Shown here piece after piece: positions 8,164 through 15,011 of a stretch of 23,507 nt of DNA (position 1 is the stretch's first letter; each line of letters begins with the position of its first letter). The notes beneath the pieces were generated by a model. It saw nothing but the letters and a program-made list of their open reading frames with translations, was not told the DNA's origin and did not search any database. The translations under genes were made by a program, and so were the position numbers. Source of the stretch: SZUA-521 sp041738285 (GTDB lineage Bacteria > Pseudomonadota > Gammaproteobacteria > Pseudomonadales > Azotimanducaceae); NCBI GenBank assembly GCA_041738285.1, contig JBGSQB010000252.1, forward strand, positions 1 through 23,507, in the 5' to 3' direction.

Positions 8164-8180
8164 AGCAAGCGCAGTGCCAG
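8164..8180 (-). promoter_or_regulatory. Sigma-54 (RpoN) promoter of the bufferin operon
   Basis: The minus strand reads CTGGCACTGCGCTTGCT. It has the invariant GG (8178-8177) and GC (8166-8165) separated by ten bases and differs from the consensus YTGGCACG-N4-TTGCW at one position. The expected start is near 8153, leaving a 47-base leader to the bufA ATG, very like the leader length of bufA2. It lies in the gap between the glgB stop (8215) and bufA. Confidence 0.82.
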
Positions 8181-8214
8181 TGACAAATCCGCTGCGCAGG
8201 CCGCAGCGACAGGG

Positions 8215-10434
8215 TCAGTCGCGGGTGGTATCCGTCAACTGTGGTGGCCAGCCACCGCCGGTGGTGGAATCGCCGCGGGCGGTGGCGGGATCCTGCTCGA
8301 GTACGAGACCGCCCAGTGGCGGCAAGGTCAGGTCGAGACAGAATGGCCGGCTCATCCAGGCTTCGGGCTTGCTCACCACGCACCCGAGGTTGCCGACGTT
8401 GCTGCCGGCAAAGCAGGCGCTGTCGGTGTTGATCCGTTCCACGTAGGTACCGGGCCGATCGACACCGATTCGGTAGCCATAGCGCACCACGGGTGTGAAG
8501 TTGAGCACGATGACGAGTTCGCGACCGCCACCGCTACGCCGGAACGCAATCACCGAGTTGGCGTGATCGTGACAGTCGAGCCACGCAAAGGTGTCAGCGT
8601 CGGCATGCAGCGCCGGGTGATCGCGATACAGCATCGCCAACGCGCGCAGTACTCGGAACACCCCTTCGTGCGGCGCATGCGCGAGCAATTGCCAGTCGAT
8701 GAAGCCGTCGTGGTCCCACTCCCGGCGCTGGCCGATCTCGCCGCCCATGAACACGAGCTTCTTGCCCGGAAAGGTGAATTGCAGACAGAACAGTAAGCGC
8801 AGGTGGGCGAACTTCTGCCAGTCGTCACCCGCCATCTTGTGCAGCAGCGATGACTTGCCGTGCACGACTTCATCATGCGAGAGCGTCAGCACGAAATGTT
8901 CCGTGTGCGCATACATCGCGGCAAACGTGAGTCGGTGATGATGATGCGAACGGAAGACGGGATCCATCTGCAGATAGCCTAGAACGTCGTGCATCCATCC
9001 CATGTTCCACTTGCAGGTGAATCCGAGGCCGCCCGCGTACACTGGCCCCGTGACCATGGGCCATTGCGTCGACTCCTCGGCGATGACGAGCGCACCGGGT
9101 ACGCGCGCGCGAATCGTCTCGTTCAAGTGGCGCAGGAATTCGATCGCCTCCAGGTGCTCGCGGCCACCATGTTCATTGGGCACCCATTGACCAGCACCGC
9201 GCGAATAGTCGAGGTGCAGCATGCTGGCGACCGCATCGACCCGCAGGCCATCGATATGAAAACGTTCCAGCCAATGCAAGGCGCTACCGATCAGAAAGCT
9301 GCGCACCTGCGGCCGGCCATAGTCGAATACCGCGGTGTGCCAGTCGGGGTGGCGACCGCGGCGGGCATCGGGATACTCGAACAGCGGCTGGCCGTCGAAC
9401 CAGGCAAGACCGTGATCATCGAGCGGAAAGTGGGCCGGCACCCAGTCGAGCAATACGCCGATGCCATGGCCATGCATGCAGTCCACGAATTGCGTGAGCC
9501 ATGCCGGATCGCCGGCGCCAATTCGATGGGTCAGGGCGTAGTAGCCGAGCACCTGATAGCCCCAGGAACCGCCGAACGGATGCTCCATGATCGGCAGCAG
9601 TTCGATGTGGGTGAATCCCAGCTCACGAACATGGCTGGCCAGGGCGTGGGCGACCGCGACCGGATCCGCCAGACCGCCGTCCAGCTCGCGCCACGATGGC
9701 AGATGTACTTCATAGATCGACAACGGCGCGGCGCGCCAATCGATCGTTGCACGTCGCATCATCCACACATCGTCCGTCCACACGTGTGCGCGTTCGTCCG
9801 TCACCAGCGCGCATGCCTGTGGAGGCGCTTCGAACCGCGTTCCGAATGGATCCGAACGCAGCTGGACCTGATCGCTATCGCGATGCCGGATCTCGAATTT
9901 GTACGGCGTGTCGACGTCGAGTTCGGGTACGAACAGCACCCAGATGCCGTGCGCCTGATGCTGCAACGGGTGCCTTCGCCCGTCCCAGGCGTTGAAGTCG
10001 CCGACGACGCTCACACGCTCCGCATGAGGCGCCCACACGCTGAACCGAACGCCCGCAATGCCGCGAATGACCGCGTGGTGCGCACCGAGAAACCGTTGCG
10101 GTGCGAGGTGCGTACCTGCAATGAAGGATTCGATGTCCTTGCCATCGAGCGCGACTCTGAACTGGTACGCATCCATTTCGACGCGCTGTCGACCGGCGTC
10201 GCACCAGGCGACGCGATATGCTGGTGGTAACGAAGCACACGGGCCGCGCCATTCGAACACGCCGCGATGGGTCATGCTGGCAAGCAGCCGCGGTCCGCCA
10301 ACAATGCGTGCCGACTCCGCCGCCGGCAGCCACACACGCACTTGAGCAAGGCTGCCAACACGCCGCACACCGAGGACCTCGAACGGCGCGTGCCAGCGCG
10401 CGTCCACCAGTGCAGCGATGGCCGACTCATGCAT
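8215..10434 (-). CDS. glgB: 1,4-alpha-glucan (glycogen) branching enzyme
   Basis: A 739-residue GH13 enzyme that introduces alpha-1,6 branches into glycogen. ATG at 10434 is chosen because GGGAGG lies just upstream, inside the end of glgA, with which it overlaps by 8 bases. Two N-terminal beta-rich modules (GlgB N-domain, then CBM48 around VRFSVWAPHAERVSVVGDFN) precede the barrel. Catalytic-site motifs are GLRVDAVASMLHLDYSR (nucleophile Asp), VIAEESTQWP (acid Glu) and LSHDEVVHGK (third Asp). The order ELLPIMEHPFGGSWGYQ is diagnostic for bacterial GlgB. The length matches the family. The last residues are Gly/Pro rich; their DNA (8243-8267) also holds a candidate activator site for bufA. Confidence 0.97.
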   Translation of the reverse strand: MHESAIAALVDARWHAPFEVLGVRRVGSLAQVRVWLPAAESARIVGGPRLLASMTHRGVFEWRGPCASLPPAYRVAWCDAGRQRVEMDAYQFRVALDGKDIESFIAGTHLAPQRFLGAHHAVIRGIAGVRFSVWAPHAERVSVVGDFNAWDGRRHPLQHQAHGIWVLFVPELDVDTPYKFEIRHRDSDQVQLRSDPFGTRFEAPPQACALVTDERAHVWTDDVWMMRRATIDWRAAPLSIYEVHLPSWRELDGGLADPVAVAHALASHVRELGFTHIELLPIMEHPFGGSWGYQVLGYYALTHRIGAGDPAWLTQFVDCMHGHGIGVLLDWVPAHFPLDDHGLAWFDGQPLFEYPDARRGRHPDWHTAVFDYGRPQVRSFLIGSALHWLERFHIDGLRVDAVASMLHLDYSRGAGQWVPNEHGGREHLEAIEFLRHLNETIRARVPGALVIAEESTQWPMVTGPVYAGGLGFTCKWNMGWMHDVLGYLQMDPVFRSHHHHRLTFAAMYAHTEHFVLTLSHDEVVHGKSSLLHKMAGDDWQKFAHLRLLFCLQFTFPGKKLVFMGGEIGQRREWDHDGFIDWQLLAHAPHEGVFRVLRALAMLYRDHPALHADADTFAWLDCHDHANSVIAFRRSGGGRELVIVLNFTPVVRYGYRIGVDRPGTYVERINTDSACFAGSNVGNLGCVVSKPEAWMSRPFCLDLTLPPLGGLVLEQDPATARGDSTTGGGWPPQLTDTTRD
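8243..8267 (-). promoter_or_regulatory. Candidate upstream activator site for bufA, inside the end of glgB
   Basis: Two overlapping inverted repeats are present: GGTGG-CCAG-CCACC (8243-8256) and CCACC-GCC-GGTGG (8252-8264), ending with TGG. On the promoter strand they include CCACCACCGGCGGTGG. The first 11 bases are identical to the site upstream of bufA2. The proximal edge of the 11-mer lies 77 bases upstream of the bufA sigma-54 promoter, against 67 for bufA2, a difference of one helical turn. It overlaps glgB codons, so part of the pattern may reflect coding sequence. Confidence 0.48.
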
Positions 10435-11839
10435 GAGCAACACCTCCCTGGTAGACCGCTTCGTACGCGCTGGCGCTGTGCTGCCAGGAAAAGTCCCGCG
10501 CCATGCCATTGCGCATCAACGTGTGCCAGGCGTCGCGATCGCGGAACACGGCAATCGCATCGGCGAGACATTCACCGAGGGCTCGCGGGCTCGGGTCATC
10601 GAATGCGAAGCCGCTCGACGGCGTCACGGTGTCGGCGAGACCGCCGGTGCGGCGCACCACGGGTATGCAGCCGTAGCGCTGGCTGTACATCTGATTGAGG
10701 CCACATGGCTCGTAGCGCGACGGCATCACGAACACGTCGGCACCCGCTTCGATGCGATGGGCGAGCCCTTCATCGAGCCGCGCGAGGAACGCGATGCGAT
10801 CGGGAGACTGTGCTGCAGCCGCGGCGAGCGCCGCTTCGTGGTGGTGGTCGCCGCGGCCGAGCACGATGAGTTGCGCACCGAGTTCGAGGATGCGCGGCAG
10901 CGCCTCGATGACGAGATCGATCCCCTTCTGATACGCGAGCCGAGTGATCATCCCTAACAGCGGCGCGCCGGTATCTACGGCGAGGCCAAGCTCGTGCTGT
11001 AGTGCGGGTTTGTTGCGTGCTCGCGCCGACAGGTCGCCGCATGTGAACCGATGCACAAGGTGCGCATCCGTGGCCGGGTTCCAGATGCAGGTATCGATGC
11101 CGTTCACAATGCCGAACAACACGTTCGCGCGTTGTCGCAGCAGGCCATCGAGCCCTTCGCCATGCAGCGCGGTCTTGATCTCGCGGGCGTAGCTCGGCGA
11201 GACCGTGGTAATCGCGTCGGCGAACCCGATCCCCGCCTTCAGAAACGAAAGGTCGCCATGAAATTCGACCGCGTCAGGCGACCACCACTGCCCTGGCAGT
11301 TCCAGGCGCTCGAAGACCTGCCGATCGAATCGTCCCTGGTAGGCGAGGTTGTGGATGCCGAACACGACCCGTGGCGGATTCGGCAGTTGACGCGCCAGTG
11401 GTGCGGCAAGTCCTGTCTGCCAATCGTTCAGATGCAGTACATCGAACGGTGCGCTCCGCGCGGACGCTGCGAGTGTCGCGACGATCGCGCGACAGAAGAT
11501 CGCGAAGCGTTCGGCGTTATCGCCGAAATCCCGTCCGGCCGCATCCGCATAGGCGCCGCCGTCGCGGTGAAATCGCCCCGGCGCGTCGACGTACCAGACA
11601 TCCAGTCGACCAAGGCGCCCCGCGCGAATGGATACCGACTCGCCCATCAGCGAAAAGCGGCCAATTTCCCGGGTCGGTCCACGCTGGTCGAGCAGCGCGC
11701 CATAACCCGGCAACATCACGGTGACTCGATGTCCACGCCGGGCAAGCGCATCCGGCAGCGCCGCCGACACATCCGCAAGGCCGCCGGTCTTGATGAGGGG
11801 AACCAGTTCGCTCGTTGCAAACAACACCCGTAACGACAC
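10427..11839 (-). CDS. glgA: Glycogen synthase (ADP-glucose type, GT5)
   Basis: About 470 residues starting VSLRVLFATSELVPLIKTGG from GTG at 11839, preceded by GGGAGG; an in-frame ATG at 11851 has no ribosome site of its own. The N-terminal KTGGLADV motif binds ADP-glucose. DVLHLNDWQTGL, VFGIHNLAYQG, SFLKAGIGFADAITTVSPSYA and the C-terminal MPSRYEPCGLNQMYSQRYGCIPVVRRTGGLADTV motifs are those of bacterial glycogen synthases. It elongates alpha-1,4 glucan in the cytoplasm. It overlaps glgB by 8 bases, so the two are translated from one message. No glgC, glgP or glgX is in the window. A sigma-54-like promoter lies at 11867-11883. Confidence 0.97.
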   Translation of the reverse strand: MSLRVLFATSELVPLIKTGGLADVSAALPDALARRGHRVTVMLPGYGALLDQRGPTREIGRFSLMGESVSIRAGRLGRLDVWYVDAPGRFHRDGGAYADAAGRDFGDNAERFAIFCRAIVATLAASARSAPFDVLHLNDWQTGLAAPLARQLPNPPRVVFGIHNLAYQGRFDRQVFERLELPGQWWSPDAVEFHGDLSFLKAGIGFADAITTVSPSYAREIKTALHGEGLDGLLRQRANVLFGIVNGIDTCIWNPATDAHLVHRFTCGDLSARARNKPALQHELGLAVDTGAPLLGMITRLAYQKGIDLVIEALPRILELGAQLIVLGRGDHHHEAALAAAAAQSPDRIAFLARLDEGLAHRIEAGADVFVMPSRYEPCGLNQMYSQRYGCIPVVRRTGGLADTVTPSSGFAFDDPSPRALGECLADAIAVFRDRDAWHTLMRNGMARDFSWQHSASAYEAVYQGGVAHA

Positions 11840-11866
11840 GCATCCTCCCATGCAGCCGGCATTGGA

Positions 11867-11883
11867 GATGCCAGTCCCGTGCC
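11867..11883 (-). promoter_or_regulatory. Probable sigma-54 promoter of glgA-glgB
   Basis: The minus strand reads TTGGCACGGGACTGGCA. The -24 element TTGGCACG is perfect and the GG-N10-GC spacing is exact; the -12 element is TGGCA instead of TTGCA. The expected start near 11856 leaves a short leader holding the GGGAGG ribosome site and the GTG at 11839. It lies between the hydrolase stop (11906) and glgA. Confidence 0.6.
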
Positions 11884-11905
11884 AACCCGCTGCGCTGGGG
11901 TCCGT

Positions 11906-12496
11906 TCATGTTGCTGCCGCCGCCAGTTGCAGCCCGCTCCGGCATGGCACGTCCGTTACTCGACCCGTGTGATCATCCAGACGCCGGACGATCTCGCGCA
12001 TGACCGATGCGCTGACCACCATGCGCTGATGACTGGTGCGCACTTCCACGTTCTCCGCCAGAGGCGACGCGACCTTCTTCGTCGCCCGTTCGATCAACCG
12101 CACGACCGCTGGACAGGGACCTACGTCCGGCGTCGATCGAAAGGGGCTTGCGAGCGTCATCACCATGCGCACCGACTCGGGTGCGGACTTGGCGACCTCG
12201 CGGGCGTAGATACCGCCGAGGCTGTGACCGATCAGCGTGACTGCGCACTGCGATGCCTCGGCCTCGGCGCGCACGCGATCGACCAGACGCGCAAGGAGGC
12301 CATTTACGGGCCCACGGTTCTTCCCCAAGCCCCAGGGCAACGTCCGGTAGCCACGATGACTCAAGTAGGCGCGCAGAACGACGGTCGACAGGTCGCAGGC
12401 GAGGAACCCCGGCAGCACAAAGACCGGATGAACGTCCCGCAGCTGCGGCCACTGCGTCGCCAGATCCAGTATCGAATTGATCGTCGGGCTACCCAT
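11906..12496 (-). CDS. Alpha/beta hydrolase (lipase-like), short form
   Basis: A 196-residue protein from ATG 12496, with GGGAG eight bases upstream. PVFVLPGFLACDLSTVVLR is the oxyanion-side start of an alpha/beta hydrolase, WGLGKNRGP is a family hallmark, and GHSLGG (the nucleophile elbow, Ser) followed by IYAREVAKSAPESVRMVMTLASPF identifies a small lipase/esterase family. C-terminal ENVEVRTSHQRMVV supplies the likely catalytic His. From memory, relatives are nearer 250 residues and have, between the SPF and ENVEV motifs, a strand of YSRTDG type that carries the acidic residue; here only about 25 residues remain and that strand is not visible. It may therefore be an internally shortened or altered enzyme. 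Substrate unknown. A consensus sigma-54 promoter lies at 12533-12549. Confidence 0.8.
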   Translation of the reverse strand: MGSPTINSILDLATQWPQLRDVHPVFVLPGFLACDLSTVVLRAYLSHRGYRTLPWGLGKNRGPVNGLLARLVDRVRAEAEASQCAVTLIGHSLGGIYAREVAKSAPESVRMVMTLASPFRSTPDVGPCPAVVRLIERATKKVASPLAENVEVRTSHQRMVVSASVMREIVRRLDDHTGRVTDVPCRSGLQLAAAAT

Positions 12497-12532
12497 GATG
12501 ATGACTCCCGCTGACGCTTGACGCGAGCGTCG

Positions 12533-12549
12533 AGCAAACCGCGTGCCAC
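12533..12549 (-). promoter_or_regulatory. Sigma-54 promoter of the alpha/beta hydrolase gene
   Basis: The minus strand reads GTGGCACGCGGTTTGCT, matching TGGCACG-N4-TTGCT fully with ten bases between GG and GC. The predicted start is near 12522, leaving 26 bases to the ATG at 12496. It lies in the 232-base divergent region shared with the activator gene at 12729. Confidence 0.78.
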
Positions 12550-12728
12550 GGAGGCAACTTCGTCGCGGGCCACGAAATCCGGCTGCCGCGAACCCCCTTC
12601 CGCTGTCATAGCGTCGCCATTTGTCGTGGCGCGCCGCCGCATGAGGTGGCGTTGCGGCAGTTGCGCGGCGGGCATATCCTCCATCGGCTGAGGCTCGGCT
12701 GGCCCACCGCCGGGCGCTGGGGCGGCAC

Positions 12729-14639
12729 ATGTCACAAGCCTTACATCTTCAATCCGCATCCACGTCGCTGCAGCTCGCGGACCTCGAGTCCTTGTTGCAC
12801 GTCATCGAAAACACGGCGGATGCCACAGGTATCGACTATTTCCGCACCCTGGTCGAGCATCTGGCGCGGGTGATCGGCGCACGCCATTCGTTTGTTGCCG
12901 AGTTCGTGCAGCCGTCGCGCGTTCGCACCCTCGCGTACTGGTCAGACGGCGCCATCGTGCCGAACATCGAGTACGACCTCGCCGAAACACCCTGTCGCGA
13001 AGTCATCGACGGCAACTTCTGCTTCTATCCGTCCGGATTGCATACGCACTACCCGATCACGGAAAAAGGGATCGAAAGCTACCTCGGTTGCCCGTTGAAG
13101 ACGCGCGACGGCCGCATCCTCGGCCACTTGTGTGCGTTCGATGAATCGCCTATTGCCGATGATCCCCATCGCCTGTCCATCTTCAAAGTCGTCGCCGCAC
13201 GTGCGGCCGCAGAGTTCCACCGCATGCACCTGGAACAGGAACTGCGTGACCTGTTCGACGAAGCACCGATTGCCTACGTACACGAGGATCTCGACTCGCG
13301 CTTCATTCGCGCCAATGCTGCCGCGCGGCGAATTCTCGGCATCACTGAGGAAGACGTCGTGGGGATGGTCGGCAAGACGCTCGTCGCCGACACACCGGAG
13401 GCGCAGCAGCGTGTCACCGAGGCGTTCGAATCGGTGGGCCACGGTACCGATACCAGCGGTGTCGTGCTCGAGATGCGACGCAAGGACAACGGCAAACCGA
13501 CCTGGATCCAGTGGTGGTCCAAGCCGGATTCCAGCGGCACCTACACGCGCACGATGTTCGTCGACATCACCGATCGCGTACTGCTCGAGCGCGAGCAGGC
13601 CCGGCTCAAAGCCCAGTACGCCTACCTGCAGGAAGAACTGAAGTCGGTCCACAACTTCGAGGAGATCGTCGGTGCCAGTCGTGCACTGACCAAGGTACTG
13701 CGGCAAGTCGAACTGGTTGCGCCGACCGATGCGACGGTGCTGATTACCGGCGAGACCGGCACCGGTAAGGAGCTGATCGCGCGCGCTATCCACTCGGCCA
13801 GCAGTCGGGCCTCGAAGCCGTTCATCAAAATCAACTGCGCCGCATTGCCGGCGAGCCTGGTTGAAAGCGAGTTGTTCGGCCACGAGCGTGGCGCGTTTTC
13901 CGGCGCCGTCGCGCGCCGCGTCGGGCGCTTCGAACTCGCCAACACGGGCACGATTTTTCTGGACGAAGTCGGCGAGGTGCCGCTCGAGGTACAGGTCAAA
14001 CTACTGCGAGTGCTGCAGGAACGCGAGTTCGAACGGGTCGGCAGCAGCCAAACGATCAAGACCGACGTGCGCGTCATTGCAGCGACGAATCGCGACATGC
14101 AGACCGGCATCCAGAACGGCGATTTTCGCGCGGATCTGTTCTTCCGCCTCAATGTTTTTCCAGTGGAACTGCCGCCACTGCGTGCGCGCAAGGAGGACAT
14201 TCCGCTGCTCGCCCACTTCTTCGTCCAGAAGTACTCCCCGCGGGTCGGTCGTCGAATCGACGCCATCGACCCCGACGCCATGCAGCGCCTGGTCACCTAT
14301 TCCTGGCCCGGCAACATCCGCGAGCTCGAGAACATCATCGAACGCGCACTGATCCTCACGACCGGCACCGAGCTGCAGATCGACCCCGACATGTTGCCAA
14401 GAGATTCGGCGCCGCTCACCGCACCCGTCGGCAGTCAAGCCGCCGCACAGTCCACGGACGCGCCCAGCGGCCTCGATCTCGACTCGATTCAGCGCGAACA
14501 CATCGTTGCCGTACTCACCGAGTCGAACTGGGTGATCGAAGGCAGCCGTGGTGCCGCGACGCGACTGGGTCTGAAACCGGGCACGCTGCGGCATCGCATG
14601 AAGAAGCTGGGGATCGCCCGCCACATCGCTCACGGATAA
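12729..14639 (+). CDS. Sigma-54-dependent transcriptional activator (GAF-PAS-AAA+-Fis HTH)
   Basis: A 636-residue activator without a receiver domain. Residues 25-165 form a GAF domain (YFRTLVEHLARVIGARHSFV, ETPCREVIDGNFCFYP, SYLGCPL, GRILGHLCAFD) closely similar in pattern to the first GAF domain of the hybrid kinase at 2343-5699. Residues 170-290 are a PAS domain. The AAA+ domain (about 310-540) has Walker A GETGTGKE, Walker B GTIFLDEVGE and contact loop GAFSGA, a Thr-to-Ser change from GAFTGA. The C-terminal helix-turn-helix is LKPGTLRHRMKKLGI. It resembles FhlA-type activators, which respond to small ligands instead of phosphorylation. The ATG at 12729 has only a weak ribosome site (GGGGCGG). 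It is divergent from the hydrolase gene and upstream of a STAS gene; the sigma-54 promoters nearby are plausible targets. Confidence 0.93.
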   Translation: MSQALHLQSASTSLQLADLESLLHVIENTADATGIDYFRTLVEHLARVIGARHSFVAEFVQPSRVRTLAYWSDGAIVPNIEYDLAETPCREVIDGNFCFYPSGLHTHYPITEKGIESYLGCPLKTRDGRILGHLCAFDESPIADDPHRLSIFKVVAARAAAEFHRMHLEQELRDLFDEAPIAYVHEDLDSRFIRANAAARRILGITEEDVVGMVGKTLVADTPEAQQRVTEAFESVGHGTDTSGVVLEMRRKDNGKPTWIQWWSKPDSSGTYTRTMFVDITDRVLLEREQARLKAQYAYLQEELKSVHNFEEIVGASRALTKVLRQVELVAPTDATVLITGETGTGKELIARAIHSASSRASKPFIKINCAALPASLVESELFGHERGAFSGAVARRVGRFELANTGTIFLDEVGEVPLEVQVKLLRVLQEREFERVGSSQTIKTDVRVIAATNRDMQTGIQNGDFRADLFFRLNVFPVELPPLRARKEDIPLLAHFFVQKYSPRVGRRIDAIDPDAMQRLVTYSWPGNIRELENIIERALILTTGTELQIDPDMLPRDSAPLTAPVGSQAAAQSTDAPSGLDLDSIQREHIVAVLTESNWVIEGSRGAATRLGLKPGTLRHRMKKLGIARHIAHG

Positions 14640-14650
14640 CCGCGGCGCAC

Positions 14651-14697
14651 TGCGGAAAACCGCAAGCGCGCGTGGCGCGATGCCGCTGACGCCACGC
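14651..14697 (+). other. Two hairpins between the activator and STAS genes
   Basis: TGCGG-aaaa-CCGCA (14651-14664) and GCGTGGCG (14670-14677) with CGCCACGC (14690-14697) are perfect 5-bp and 8-bp stems directly after the activator stop. No T-run follows, so termination would have to be Rho-dependent or weak. The second ends 7 bases before the sigma-54-like promoter at 14705. Confidence 0.45.
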
Positions 14698-14704
14698 TCC
14701 AGCA

Positions 14705-14721
14705 TTGGCCCGAGTATTGCT
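14705..14721 (+). promoter_or_regulatory. Probable sigma-54 promoter of the STAS gene
   Basis: TTGGCCCGAGTATTGCT has GG (14707-14708) and GC (14719-14720) separated by ten bases and a perfect TTGCT -12 element; the -24 element has C in place of A. The expected start near 14732 leaves about 22 bases to the GTG at 14754. Confidence 0.6.
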
Positions 14722-14753
14722 TGAGACCCTGTGTCTCGTTGTAGGGCCCACCT

Positions 14754-15005
14754 GTGCTGCATATCTCACATTCACGCGAAGGCGATGTCACCACCGTGCT
14801 GCTGGAAGGACGCCTGATGCGCGATTGGATCGGTGAACTGCGCGCCGTCATCGACACCGAACGCCAGCGCGGACCGATCGTCCTCGACCTGAAGCAACTC
14901 ACGTTCGCCGACCGCGCGGGGCTCGACTTGCTCCGGGAACTGACGACCGACGGCGTTCGCCTGGTCGGCGCTACGGCATTCGTACGCGGACTGCTCGATG
15001 CCTGA
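14754..15005 (+). CDS. Small STAS-domain protein (anti-sigma antagonist-like)
   Basis: An 83-residue single-domain protein starting at GTG 14754 (MLHISHSREGDVTTVLLEGR). The fold pattern is that of STAS domains: LEGRL near 17-21, PIVLDLKQLTFADRAGLDLL near 42-61, then a short C-terminal helix. In SpoIIAA-type antagonists the loop after the central strand reads D-S-S-G, with a phosphorylated Ser. Here it is DRAG, so the switch residue is missing and phospho-regulation through it is unlikely. Its role may be protein binding only. It follows the sigma-54 activator by 114 bases, has its own sigma-54-like promoter, and converges on pbpG with a 6-base gap. Confidence 0.75.
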   Translation: MLHISHSREGDVTTVLLEGRLMRDWIGELRAVIDTERQRGPIVLDLKQLTFADRAGLDLLRELTTDGVRLVGATAFVRGLLDA

Positions 15006-15011
15006 CTCGAC

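Noticed and set aside
8989..10230. 413-residue open frame on the plus strand opposite glgB
   Set aside because: It is antisense to a clearly identified gene, has no recognisable domain, and arises from the GC-rich codon pattern of glgB.
12942..13883. 313-residue open frame on the minus strand opposite the GAF activator
   Set aside because: It is a shadow of the activator gene with no family motif or ribosome site.
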